Assembly: GCA_961205875.1 (NCBI GenBank)
Contig: OY540815.1
Coordinates: forward strand, 19,715,638 to 19,779,637
Direction of reading: 5' to 3'
Source: Sialis fuliginosa
Lineage: Eukaryota > Arthropoda > Insecta > Megaloptera > Sialidae
Length of the DNA: 64,000 nt
Shown here piece after piece: positions 50,189 to 62,286 of the stretch (position 1 is the first letter of the stretch; every line of letters begins with the position of its first letter). The notes below the pieces were generated by a model. The model was not told the origin of the DNA, ran no database searches, and worked only from the letters and a program-made list of their open reading frames with translations. The position numbers and the translations under genes were made by a program.

Positions 50189-51540
50189 CAGGGCTGGCCA
50201 ATCAAATTATATTTTTCTACAACCGTTAAAAAAAATAGGCTATTTCATTGACATTTCAGTGTGTTTTGTGCTCGTCGTGCGATAAAGTTTTAAAATTTTC
50301 AAATCGCAGGTCTGTATATCAAACCGTTTTTGAGATATAGTCTCTGAAAGTTTCAGTTTTTTTTAAATTTTGGAAAAAAATAGCCGTAACTTTCAAACGC
50401 GTGGTTGGAATTGATTTTAGTTGACGAATTTGAAATCAGAGTGTCAAAATCTATATAATGACATGTATTCATTTTAATCAGTGGCGAGACGTGAAATTTT
50501 TAAAAGGGAAGTATATTTTATCAATCCTCCCCCTCCTATTAACAAAAAAAACTAGTTATGAAACAGCTTTTACTATTTTAAATAAATTGTGATATATTAA
50601 TATAGTGACTAAATGATTCTACGTCTTATTTTCTTGTATTTTAGTCGATATTTGTGTGACATGTTGAAGTTCACTGCAGGAAATTTCACTAAAAAATTTC
50701 GAATTTTTGATTTCGTTAAAAGTATATTTATTGTATAGAAAATGACGTGAAAAGTTGTTTGTTTCAAACCGCAGGTCAGTATCTCTAACCGTTCTCGAAA
50801 TATAGCCTCTCAAAGTTTTAGTTTTTTCAAATTTTTGGAGAAAAAAGGCCATAACTTTTGAACGGGTGGTCGGAATTGATTTTAGTTGACCGATTTGGAA
50901 TCAGCGTGTCAAAATCTATATAATGACATGTATAATACTTTAAAATCCGACAAAAAATTTTTGGTCAAAAATCGACATTTTTTTAAGGTATACCCCTTTG
51001 AATTTTTTCGATTTTTCGCGAAATATTTTTTTTCGAGTTTTAAGGTATTATACATGTTATTATATAGATTTTGATAAGCTGATTCCAAATCCGTCAACTA
51101 AAATCAATTCCGACCATCCGTTCAAAAGTTAGGGCTATTTTTCTTCAAAATTTTGAAAAAATTGAAACTTTGAGAGGGTATATCTCAAGAACGGTTTGAG
51201 ATACAGACCTGCGGTTTGAAACAAACAACTTTTCACGCCATTTTCTATACAATAAACATACTTTTAACGAAATCAAAAATTCAAAATTTTTTTGTGAAAT
51301 TTCCTGCAGTGAACTTCAACTCATCATACAAATATCGACTAAAATACAAGAAAATAAGACGTAGAGGTATTATAGATATAATTGATCATGTATATCATAT
51401 AGATTTTGACATGATGGATCCAAATTCGACAACAAAAATCAATTCCAACCACACGTTCAAAAGTTACAGCTATTTTTCTCCAAAAATTTTGATAAAACTG
51501 AAATTTTGAGAGGTCATATCTCGAAAACGAGTTGTTACTT
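50189..51540. mobile_element. Fold-back element, copy 2, nested in a relative
   Basis: The inner unit 50479-51380 starts CAGTGGCGAGACGTGAAATT and folds about position 50991, like the 17.5-kb copy in reverse. It splits an older relative whose arms remain at 50189-50478 (starting CAGGGCTGGCC) and 51385-51540. Boundaries on the right are approximate. Confidence 0.55.
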
Positions 51541-52061
51541 CGATTTATTAACGTATACGAAGCAACTGATTTTGCTTTAAATGAGTTATTAATCAGATAA
51601 ATCTATCCAAAAATAATTTTTAGTGTGTTTGCAATAAACGTTTTTCATTAATTTTTATTTTTTCATAAATTAACATTTGACAATTGACATTGAAGTTAGG
51701 TTATGAATAATTAAGAGATTATTGTCATACGTGAGGATTTTCTATTTATCAATGTTTATTAAATAATAAATGAGTTTTTTTTAGATTGCTCCAGTTATGA
51801 CATCAAAAATAAATAAAATACTATCTTTAGATTCTGTCATAGCTTAAGAAGTGACTGTTCACTAATTCAACTATTTCAATTAGTGAATATTCACTATGAA
51901 TTAGTGATTACTAACAATTCAGTTTTAGACAGCAAGTATTAGATCAAATAAATGATATAACTAGATTTGTAAAATAAGCACATATTTTCCAACGACCAAA
52001 GTAAAATATAAAAAATTCCCTGTAGTGTATAAAATACAAAGAGAGGGAGGATTGGTAGCAC

Positions 52062-52210
52062 CTGGAGTATTCCTTGCAGGTGTTCCTTGGTCGGCTGTTG
52101 TAGAACAACGGTTCTGATTCCACAGAATCAGCGGCATTGTATCTACGATCCTGATGGTTTGAGGCGGTGTTCGAACCTCCGTACCCGAAGTCATCGTGTG
52201 GGGAATATCT
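52062..52210 (-). CDS. unc-13: unc-13 (probable), exon C
   Basis: Coding exon of 149 bases. The acceptor is ATTTTCAG, entered in phase 0. The donor is TCCAG|GTGCTA, which is non-consensus after the GT, so the 3' boundary is less certain than the others. In the phase passed on by exon B it reads RYSPHDDFGYGGSNTASN, then HQDRRYNAADSVESEPLFYN, with no stop. It ends with AG of a split codon, completed by C from the next exon to give Ser. A second frame is also open across this exon and runs on to about 51961, but it does not connect in phase with exons B or D. I therefore treat that frame as a shadow. Confidence 0.68.
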
Positions 52211-52710
52211 CTGAAAATATACCGATGATAATTAATTTCAAATTTCATTTCATTCAATCATGGCACTTATGGTTTTATACAATTTTATTAACTTTCCATT
52301 TATAGAAAAATTACGTTATTAGAATTACTTTGAAAATTAAACCCATATAAAAAACTTTTAAAAACCGAACTACGTATTTTTTGGATCCTGAAAACAAGTT
52401 TGACAAAAAAAATCTCGCTGACTCCAAAATCTTTTATTTAAAAAAAATTTCAACTACACTCGATTTCCAAGGCGACTTTTTTTTGCCACGTAATAATTCC
52501 CCATTGAATTAAAAATTAATGATTTTCGAGAGCTTCCTTCGTGCCAAATTTTAAGATTCTAGGTCAACGACAAGTACCTAGTAAGTCAGTCAGTTTGTCA
52601 GTATCATAATACGTATTGAAAGGCCGTATATTTTTATTGCAATGAGTTAGAAACTATACTTTTTTGCATGACTAGTATTTGATATAAATTTCAACTTGAT
52701 ACCGTTAAGC

Positions 52711-52863
52711 GTCGATTACATTGAGCGAGTTTACAAGCTAACAAGCCAGCTTTTTTACAAGCTGAGTGTAATCATGTTCACTAGCTAACAAGCCAGCTTT
52801 TTTACAAGTCAACTTGTAAAAAAGCTGGCTTGTTAGCTTGTAAACTCGCTCAATGTAATCGAC
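52711..52863. repeat. Perfect 51-bp inverted repeat with internal third copy
   Basis: Arms 52711-52761 and 52813-52863 start GTCGATTACATTGAGCGAG and are exact complements. The loop holds another partial copy (CTAACAAGCCAGCTTTTTTA). Outer flanks are partly symmetric (AAGC/ACCCTTT). It is in the B-C intron; probably a miniature transposon. Confidence 0.8.
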
Positions 52864-54110
52864 CCTTTAGTCATTCCTGACAAAAATGGTCTTGACGGAC
52901 AAGACGGACAACAAAGTGATTCTATTAGGGTTACGATTTTCATTTTGAGGTACGCAGCCCTAAAAAAATATTGAATAATCAATAAATATAAGATTAAAAT
53001 AAAAAATAAAAAACTGATTGTTTATTATCTTCTAATAAATAAATTATTCGACGTTTTAGAAATACTATCTACCAACTGGACTGATTTGAGTAATGTCACG
53101 GCATGTTTTTATCGACAAGATCTTATAATAAACACGCTAACCACTGTTACCTATTCCCGCAACGTAAACAACATTGTATAGTCTGCGAAATCAACTAAAA
53201 TCACTTAATACTTCAATTGTTGACACTGCTCTACACTGTGCGCTCTTAAGCCACGACTAATAACTTTAATTTAGGGTAACAAGTCATTTGGGGTAGATCG
53301 AAAATTGTTGTAAGGACACTTCAGGAAGTACGGGAATGTTTAATTTATATTCGTAAACAGGAACTTGAACCGGAATTTATTTATGGTTCAGGTTCAAATA
53401 TAAATTTTGATTCGAATTCAAGTTCGGGTACAGTATGATGCAAACTATTTGGGTTCAAAAACCGTTATTTTTTTAGGATTCAAGTTTGTAATTGAAAAAA
53501 AAAAATTTTTTTCGAAAAAAAAAATTATAATTAACAAATAAAACATTTTCAGAAGAAGGAAAAACATTAATAGCCATTAAAATATGGCTAGAAAAAAGGG
53601 CGAAAAATAAAATAACATTTTATTGAAATTTCTACTTTTCGGATTTTTTTTGCAAATTAAAATAGTTAGTTGTGGACTTGATCACTCACATCATACTATA
53701 AATTTAAGCAGATTTCTAGTTAGTACATTTTATAACCTCTTTTAAAAATCTATAAAGAAAAGTAATTTATTGAACCTTTTAAAAATATAATGTACTTATA
53801 TAATCACTATTATTACGAAAATTCACAATTCTATTAATTAATACATTTTTAAAACTTTAAGGGGTGTGTATTTTATGTCCAAGCCATGCTATTTAATCCT
53901 AACATCAATACAAAAGTAATTTTGTCGACAGTAGAATGAAGAGTTGAAACAATAAATTGTGTAAATTGCATCATAAAACACTTGGACTAAAAGCAACAAG
54001 TATTTAACGGCAAACTACTTTCAAACTAGTTTGAAATTTAATATAACGAGTAACTACTAACATAAAACAATGTGCGCATTATTAAATGTAATAATAGATT
54101 TAAATTTGTT

Positions 54111-54432
54111 CTATGAAAATTTATAAATATACTTCAATAGTTATAAATACTTTGTTGTTTAAAATTAAAACTTTTAACGAGAATTGTTAATATATGTACA
54201 GACTGTCCCAGTTTCGAAGAACCAAGTAATTTTTTTCGATAACAACTTAAATTATTGTTAGAGATTTAAAACAAAGCTATGAACATTTATAAATATACTT
54301 CAATAGTTATAAATACTTCGTGGTTCAAAATTAAAACTTTTAACGAGAATTGTTAATATATAGACTATCCAAGTTTCGAAGGACTAGGTATTTTTTTCAA
54401 AAACAACTTATTATTAGAGATCTAAAGCAAAT
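54111..54432 (+). repeat. Tandem duplication, 166-bp period
   Basis: Two direct copies begin CTATGAAAATTTATAAATAT (54111) and CTATGAACATTTATAAATAT (54277) and share ACTTTTAACGAGAATTGTTA. They are about 85-90% alike by eye. Located in the B-C intron. Confidence 0.65.
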
Positions 54433-55843
54433 ACATTTTTTAGGTTATGTCCAGCTTTTGAGATAGTTATATAGAATCAACTGTATTTTTTTATTCAAAT
54501 TATGTCAACTATTCTTTTTTAGGGTTATAAAGAAACCCTACAAATCTCACTTTGTCGTCCGTTCGTCCATCTTTTTAATCAAAGCAAATGATCTTGTAAA
54601 CTGTAGAATATAGAAACTTGAAAACTTTCAAACAAAGGTGCATTTTTTAAGATATTTAAATATACAGCTAAAGTAAAAAAAGCTAAAAAATATGCATGCC
54701 GGGTGTCAAATATATGAGTAGAATTTGATTAATTTTTATTTTATTTTTCTCAAGCAAGGGGTTCCAAACAGTAAATAATTTTTGCACCTCTCCTCTATCA
54801 CGGTAATTACTGGCTAAAAAAATATTAAAAAATTGGTGAATACAAAATTTTTTGATATAATTATATTTGTTGTACCTCTTTGAAAAATTGTTTACATATG
54901 CCCCTGAGTCCATATATCTAGTTTAAATATTCAATACTAAAAAAATGTCTTTCTTCACTTGCTATTTATTTATACTTCATGTCTAGAATTTTGTTTCCGT
55001 GTTCAATGATAATAAATTATTACATGCTTTTCAACATTTCTTTCGTGATTGTTTAACATTTTCTGATCGCGTTTAGCTGGTATTTAACAATTAAATAAAA
55101 AGAAAATAAAAAACTTCAAGACTATTAAAGACAGGTTTATGTCTTATTTAATAACTTTAAACTAAATATTTCATCATCCAGGTAACTTACATAAAACTAT
55201 CCAACAATTCTTAGTTTTTTTTTGAAATAAAACATATTTTTAAAAATAGCAATAATTATGATCTTTTCAACATTCTATGTCCCTAAACCGTTTTATTTAC
55301 TCCGGTTCGAAATGGGTACTACTCGTGTAGACGGAAGGGTGATTTTTGTGCCGATTGTTATTAGAATTCACGTAATGAACGAACTTATAATTCATCATAT
55401 TTTTATTAATCTCCATTTTTAGTAGTAATGAAGTTATAAATATTTAAGTAGCCATTAAAAATGAAATAATCATCTGAAGAAAAATATCCACACAAATTGT
55501 TTGAGAATTTTTTATGAAGAACATGAATGCATGCTTTTTAAACATGGTAAATTTTGAATTCTATATCAGTCAATAGATTTTTTTAATAACGGCATAATTT
55601 TAGTGTTCTTCGATTCTTCTATCTTTACATATAGAAAATATTTAAAGGAATGCAAATATAATCGACAACCTGTGTAGATATGTATTTGATATTATAATAA
55701 TAATATATGTGTATAATTTTCACTTAACTTGACTATAACCTAAATATTATCACAATTCCCAGGTATATTATCTCGCATTTAACAACTAGTATCTAATTAA
55801 TTTTCTGTTTACTTGGTAATTACGTTTATGCTAGTTATATACT

Positions 55844-56011
55844 CAATGGCGTAACATACATAGGTCCCAATGAGAGATGTTGGTAGGATTCAAATGATTA
55901 GCAGTTACGTAACCGACGCGTGGGAGAGACAGCTGATAACACCTTACACTATATATATAATGGTACCTTTAATTGTAAGCGACCCCGCTAAAAAATCTTT
56001 TTACGCCACTG
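55844..56011. mobile_element. Short hAT-like element
   Basis: Ends CAATGGCGTAACATACATAG and, on the minus strand, CAGTGGCGTAAAAAGATTT; contains GGTCCCAATG and GCGACCCCGC. No clear 8-base duplication, so old or chance. Confidence 0.35.
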
Positions 56012-56799
56012 ATAGCAATTAAGACAATAAAAAACTTAAAAAAATATATAAAATCGACTTAAAAAAAATCAAAAACATAAAACAGTTTTTGAAGTCGGTT
56101 TTCTTTTTCTTTTTTTCTTAAAAATTTTTATGGGCTTGGCACCAACTTCAAAAACTGTTAAATTTTATTATTATTTTAACTAATCCATGGTCAGATTCTA
56201 ATGAAAATATAGTACCGCCTTGGGAATATACTTTTTCAAACAAACAAAAACCAGGTTCATATTTGTCGATGCTATGCCCGAAAATATATAAAAATATATA
56301 CACAGCAGAATTGAAAAATCATTCTTTTTTTAAACTCCATGGTTAGATTCTGGTAAAATTTATAAGCGACCACCTCGGAAGTATACTCTTTTAAACAAAA
56401 AAAGATCATCTTAATCGATACATGTTTGAATTTTTTCCAAATAGTTATTTGCTGTTAATAAAACAATGGGAATCAAATCTGAAAAAAGTAATTTTCGAAG
56501 TTCAAATGGAATTTTTATTTGTCAAATTAAACATTTTAACCCCAAGGGCCCGAACAAAGTTAATTTAAAAATCTTTTTTGTTTATTTTACAATCTTGCGG
56601 GAAATATAACAAAAATCAATCTGCTGAAATATTGAAAAGGGCAGATATTAAATATTAAAGTGTTTAGGTATTTATTTTTAATAAAACACGGGTCGCCATC
56701 GCGCGTATAATATGTTCCCGTATGTATATTTCGATATTTTCTAAACTATACGACCAAATTGGATGCTGTAAAGGGCAAATTATTACTACATTACGTAAT

Positions 56800-57200
56800 T
56801 ATAACGATGAAATCATTTATTTCGATAAGGATTAATGTTTTGCAAGTCCTAAGTCCACATAAACAGAACCCTGATATTTTAAATTTTTTTGTAACATAAA
56901 AGCAGTCATTGTGGCTTAAATATAAAAGTTAGACAGACTTTATTGTAGATCTTTTGATTCTACACAATTCTTTACTACATTATTTTGTTCAATATTGAAC
57001 GGTTTAGACAGCGTATTGCAAAATAGCGCGCCGACGGCAAATTTTTTTCGACTTGATTTACTATTATCGTCACTGCTTAGTTGTTATGTTACCTAACGTA
57101 ACAAAATATAGCCTATAACCTGGCCAGAGAATGTACCTATGAAAAAGAAACCACGTAAATCGGATAAGTGGTTCTCGAGTGATAAGCGCACTAACGGACA
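56800..57200 (-). repeat. Dispersed repeat R3, inverted copy
   Basis: Reverse complement of 6110-6500: GCAGTCATTGTGGCTTA, TTTTTCGACTTGATTTACT and ACGTAAATCGGATAAGTGG appear in mirrored order. It abuts the mariner-like element at 57218. Confidence 0.5.
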
Positions 57201-57217
57201 GACATACAGACTGTATA

Positions 57218-58269
57218 TACAGGATGATTCAGCGCTGTCGTGCCAAACTTGAACAGTAAATTAAGATAAATATTTTAAGCAAAAAACATTATATATATAC
57301 CTTTAATCAAAGAACAGGAATATAAACTTATTTTGTTTAATTTGAAGCATCCATATTAAGTAAAATTCTGCATGCTTTCTTTTGCATTGATATTGTTCGT
57401 AAACGGTTTATCCTATGATAAATGAGCAAAGTATATTTTTGCGTATTTTATCTTATACAGTCTTATTCAAATTTTAAACTTAGGAAAAAATTGATGAACA
57501 AAAAATACTGGATAAAAATCGACGGGCCTCCTGGGCCCATACAACCCTGGTCAAAACTACTATTGGTTGATACTGGATATATATAACACTTATTAATACT
57601 AAACCCTGTATCAAATTTCATAACTATGGCACAATAGGTTCTCAAGATATTAAATAAAAACTAATTTTGAGTAAAATATTTGGAGGGCTGTAGTAGAGCT
57701 GGGCGCGGGCCGTGAATTTTTCGGGTCACGTCGGGTCACGGCCGTGACCCGACGTGACGTGAGCGATTTTAAAATATTGGATCGTGAGCGGGCGTGATCG
57801 TGAGTCAAAATAAAACAATCGGGCGTGACCGGGCGTGAGTACATTTTTGTCGTGCGTGAGTCCGTGAGTATATGTATGTATATTTTGATATTTCTTTAAT
57901 TTCTGATCTCATGCATATATGATAATCTGTTAAATCGAATTTTTATATTAAACATTTTATTTATAATATATTATTCGGGTCACGAGCGTGACCCGCCGTG
58001 CGTGATCGGGCGTGAGTAAAAAAATAGAATTCGTGAGCGGGCGTGATCGTGAATACTTTTTTTGTAACCGTGAGTGAGCGGGCGTGACTAAAAAATTTTC
58101 TCTCGTGAGCGTGCGTGATCGTGAGCAAAAATTACTCACGCGCCCAGCTCTAGGCTGTAGCCCCCTCATGACAAATTTCCGGACACATGTTTATATAATG
58201 TTTTTTGCTTAAAATATTTTTCTCGATGTAACCTTCAAGTTTGGCACGACAGTGCTGAATCACCCTGTA
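57218..58269. mobile_element. Mariner-like element, second copy, interrupted
   Basis: Ends match the 4679-5122 element: TACAGGATGATTCAGCGCTG at the left and the reverse complement of TACAGGGTGATTCAGCACTG at the right, with TA on both sides. It carries extra AT-rich sequence and an hAT-like insert at 57694-58152. Its right end lies 16 bases from exon B. Confidence 0.65.
57694..58152. mobile_element. hAT-like MITE with 8-bp duplication
   Basis: A 459-base insert flanked by GGCTGTAG on both sides (57686-57693, 58153-58160). Its ends are inverted TAGAGCTGGGCGCG. The 8-base duplication and TAG start are hAT hallmarks. The interior is unlike its surroundings: GC-rich, made of many variants of CGTGAGCGGGCGTGATCGTG, including inverted ones. 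Non-coding. Confidence 0.8.
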
Positions 58270-58285
58270 TATTAAGGATACAAAC

Positions 58286-58542
58286 CTGGTGCGTCGACGG
58301 CGACCTGTTATTATATTGGTACGCGTGCCCCGGACTTAGATGATGATGTTGTTGTACCGACGCTTGAGTATGCTGAGAGTCATCTCGCTCGTACGAGTTT
58401 TCTCGCGACGTTTCTAGTGAACGCTGCGGACTGCGCAGCTGGTGCGCGGCCGAACGGAATTGCGACGCTGAAGAGTTGGCGTGCTGTCCGCCCACAGGGT
58501 AGTTTAGGTCCGACGTATAGTCGCTGTCCTCCGAGTAGCCCG
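58286..58542 (-). CDS. unc-13: unc-13 (probable), exon B, disordered Ser/Gln/His-rich
   Basis: Coding exon of 257 bases with acceptor GTTCACAG. It enters with two bases (T|CG, Ser) and leaves in phase 0 at the donor CACCAG|GTTTGT, which is a weaker donor than usual. The peptide is low-complexity and probably disordered: GYSEDSDYTSDLNYPVGG at the start, several SP/RS sites such as RSPQRSLETSRENSYERD, and a QQHHHL run. Serine-rich sequence of this kind is usual in the N-terminal linker of large presynaptic scaffold proteins. The intron directly after the donor is transposon: the end of a mariner-like inverted-repeat element lies 16 bases from the exon. Reading through the donor stays open for a few codons inside that element. 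Confidence 0.78.
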
Positions 58543-59781
58543 CTGTGAACACCAGGAAGTAACAATGTTTACTATAATTGTTCGGAATTTGTTGAACAGT
58601 TTGTTGAATCAATTATAATAATGTTCTTATTTATAAATAATACTTGGATTACTTATATTTTATAAGTTATGATTTTGATTTTTTTTTTGTGGAGAGACTA
58701 TGTGTGTATTTGAGAAGATAAATAGAACAGGAAAGAGTTATATAAACGCTATCTATAATCTGAATTAATTTCTACATACCTACAATAAAAATGCTTTGAA
58801 TGAATAAAAAACAATTTTTATCATAATTTTGATTTAAAAAAATTAAGTTATTACTCGGTGAGCAATAACATTATTAATCCAGGAAAAAATGTAATTACGA
58901 GTTTATTTTAATAAAGTAGAGCAAATATTTGCACTTATTTAATATAACATTGATTTCCCTATGTTCAATAGTTAAATTCTTCATCCTGTATGTTAGAGCA
59001 AGATTTTATATTGGAATACAGTTAAAATGATAATACCACTGGCCAACAAACTTGTGTAATATATCATAAGTTTTGAATATGGTTATCTAAGGAATGTTTC
59101 TGACATCTATATTTACAACTGGTTTATAACTTATGAGGAGCTGAAAGGTCAAATATATATTACTTACAGTGTAGTTATTTTCAATAATGGTAATTTCCAA
59201 AAGTCACATTAAATATTTTATTACAACGTGTATATTGTAGAACGTTAACCTTATTTTGCTTTAACATAATAACAAAAAGTGTTTATATTTTTATTTATCA
59301 ATTCTGTATCGGACAAGGTAAAAATACATCAGAAAAAAAAATTAAACGCATCGAGGACCTTCCTTTGTTAAGTTTTTTTAGTTTTTAAAAATTCCAAAAT
59401 AAAACTTTACACGGCGCCTCCACCATCACTACTTTGTATTCCACTTCGGACAGATATTTTTCATTATATCGTCTCATTTATTAATTTTATATAAATGGTA
59501 ATATTGGCCCAATTTACCGTACAGATATTTTAATAAAAAAAAGTTAAAAGAACGTTTTATCTTAATTTTTTTTACGTGTTTTGTAATCTTGATTGAAGTT
59601 ACAAAAGTTAGGTTGATACAATATATTTAAAAGAGCATTTAAACTTTTATACAACAGTTAAGATGTAAATGCTACACTTGATTAAAAAATTCTTCCGATC
59701 TCGACTTAAGACAGGGAAGAATGTCTAAAAATTAAAGGATAAGTTCAACAATTATTACAAGAGTGAAATGGATGTACTTAC
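58543..59781 (-). other. Intron between exons A and B
   Basis: 1239 bases, GTAAGT to TTCACAG, AT-rich. I see no repeat family or extra exon; the split serine codon joins A and B directly. Confidence 0.6.
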
Positions 59782-59898
59782 AATGACCGAAGTATTGCAT
59801 CTGTCGTCTCGCTTGCTCAGCTCTCGCCTCCTGGTCCATGATGTTGTTGAGCATTTCCAATTTGCGCTGCAGGTCGGCCGCCTCCGTGTTTTCCGGGT
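59782..59898 (-). CDS. unc-13: unc-13 (probable), exon A, coiled-coil-like segment
   Basis: Internal coding exon of 117 bases, the most upstream exon I can place. The acceptor is TTGTTACAG and the donor is GTAAGT. It starts with two bases of a split codon and ends with one. It encodes a charged, heptad-like stretch (ADLQRKLEMLNNIMDQEARA, then EQARRQMQYFGH) that would suit a short coiled coil. GC content is far above the flanking introns. The next exon (58542) supplies CG to complete TCG (Ser), so the frame is continuous. The gene name rests on the motif in exon F, not on this exon. The upstream exon was not found; the first base of its split codon is unknown. Confidence 0.8.
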
Positions 59899-62286
59899 CT
59901 GTAACAAACCGGAAGCCATCACGTACAGAGCGATATCTTAATCATTCATTCAATCTCCAGATAACCGCTTAAGTTTTGCATTCATGCTGCCATACTATGT
60001 ACATATATATCTCATTTTAGTAGAACACTCATGTTTTTCAAAGGGTTAGACCCCCTCCCTGAATTTGTCAACATACATTATTTAATTTAACAACAATATA
60101 AATTCCATATCTATGATTTTAGACCCACCCTCCTTGACTTTTTCAAGGTGTGCCACTGTCTTATTTTATCGAGAAGTATCATCGTATGGAAATAAAAATA
60201 ACTTAACATTTTTTTACTCATACACATTTTTACATCTCTTTTTATTGAATTTCGAAAAAAAATTCTTTCAGATCATATAAACATCAAGACGCTTCGATTG
60301 GCATCCCAACGAAGTCCATAGCATTTTTTATTTGCGAGATTTCGTGCACGTACGTACATACACACACATAATTCTGAAAATAGTGTAAATATACTATAAT
60401 AATCTTGAAACATAAAAATATGTTGAAATTTTTGATTTTGATTTTCGGGCCGATACAATAACTTCTTAATGGCAAGATAAAAATAATATAAACAATTTGT
60501 CCTAAAGTTAATATACTTACAAGTTTTAATCTGGTTCTAAATTATCTATAGTGTATTTTATAAAAACATACGTTAGAAACTATTACAGCAGTTTATTATT
60601 TTAGAAAAAGATTCCATTCACACTTATTAACATTCTGGTAACCTCGTGAGAAATAATTTAGAACGGAATCGTATAAAAAATTCCCATATCCACACATCTG
60701 TCGCTAGCATTCTCTCACATGGTGCAAAATTGAAAAACTTTTTCTTGTTTTTCCTCAATAACGCGTTGCTCCCTTTAGCGACGGTCGCAGGAAAACACGC
60801 GATTATCTGACGCCAACATGAGCACTGCATGATTAATAATAAATACTAACATGATTGTTTTAAAAGTGCTTTTCACATTGAGAAGCGATATATTTACTGT
60901 TTGTTGGCTTTTCTAGTGCGTTTGTAGTAAATTTTTAATGACGTCATACTTCAGATATATCGTCATGTTCATCGACCTGTTTTTTAAATAGCACTGTGTT
61001 TTTTTTATTATACCAATTAATACAACCTGACATAATTATTAACCTATGCCCGGTATTATATAGAATTTGCCCGAGACCAAAAGTTAATCTGCTAGGTATT
61101 AAATGTAAATGATAAAGCTAATGAAATCGTATATGTGATGACCTTGACTCATGCACGTTAAATAGAAATTAGTGCTGACAAGTGTACCTCATTAAAATGC
61201 ATAGCATTTAGATTATTATTTATTTATTACCAATGCTCTAGAAACCTGAGCAAATTCATAACGATTTGACACCAGAAGCTAGTTAACTTAACTCTCGAGT
61301 AAATTTTTTATAATACTGGGAACTAGAGATGTAAATAGTTGAACGCGTAGATTTTGGCGTCATATTTAACTTCAAATTGCCGAAAATTACCATAATATTT
61401 ATTTTAATTTCTCATATTATAAAAAATTAAATTTCCTACAAAAAGATGCCAAGTGCTCAATTCATAGATCCAATATTTTTAAAGATATGTTCGTTTAAAC
61501 ATTCTGAGAAATTAAAAACAATTTTCAACGAGCTATTCACGCGCAAGTAAAAAAGTAATTTTTTCCATGTTAATTAAATGGGAAAAAGACTCGGTTTGCT
61601 CTGTTTTTGATCCAAAACTAAAACATAACCGAAAAAAATATAAAAAATAAATAAAAAACATCCTATTGTGTATATTACAGACATTAATTAATACTTACTT
61701 TTGAATAATGGATGTAGGGGTCTGTAATTTAATATCTACACACCAGTCTATACTCTATCTAACAAAAACATCATACAGATATAAAGTATATAATCATCTC
61801 CAATAGTTTAATATTTTGTCAATACATTTCACCATCAATACATTCACCATCTCAACACAGATGTTATGGCTACTCTTGCAATAGATCATTGAGACAAATT
61901 TAGTACACAGACAGAAGAAATATTGGAAGTTTAATATTAAAAGCTTATAGTTAATAATATAAATTAATAAACTTTTTACAAACAAATAAAACTTTCATAA
62001 AGGAAGAAGTTACAATAATTTTCTAACATGGAAAGAAAGTTTTTAGTTCAGATTGCATTTCTTAAGAAGTGAAATGTGTTTTGTGTATTTGATACTTAAA
62101 GTTTTTATAGTTTGTTAATCAAAATGTAGAAGCTTTAAAAATAATATCAAATATTATTCTGTTCATTTCAAACGTTCGATCTTCTCAAGTTATAGGATTT
62201 TAAAGTTTTGATAGTTTTTAGTACAGCAGTCATTATTTTACACTTACATGTTCAATGTTTTAGAAATTCCGATAGTTTTTGACATA

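Larger units (their letters stand above)
43533..52061 (-). other. Intron between exons C and D
   Basis: About 8.5 kb. Recognised contents: a perfect 58-bp inverted repeat (44273-44436), one TA-MITE copy (45070), dispersed-repeat fragments around 45.96-46.7, 47.3-47.7 and 48.8-49.0 kb, a GAAACGTTGG-type element at 48.6 kb and a fold-back element at 50.2-51.5 kb. The remainder is plain AT-rich sequence. Confidence 0.55.
52211..58285 (-). other. Intron between exons B and C
   Basis: About 6.1 kb holding a perfect 51-bp inverted repeat (52711-52863), a 166-bp tandem duplication (54111-54430), a short hAT-like element (55844-56011), a dispersed repeat (56.8-57.2 kb) and the nested mariner-like/hAT pair (57218-58269). 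No exon is needed here, since B and C join in phase. Confidence 0.55.

Noticed and set aside
51961..52257. 98-codon minus-strand frame over exon C
   Set aside because: Its frame does not connect with exons B and D; the alternative frame does.
57720..58140. Regularly repeated GC-rich units resembling a CRISPR-like array
   Set aside because: Units are contiguous and degenerate, inside an hAT-like element of a eukaryotic intron; no spacers or cas genes.
58235..58612. 125-codon frame through exon B with an ATG at 58612
   Set aside because: The ends are intron and transposon sequence; only 58542-58286 fits the splice phases.
60627..60830. 67-codon minus-strand frame with several Cys residues
   Set aside because: No family pattern, no splice link to exon A, ordinary length for chance in this DNA.
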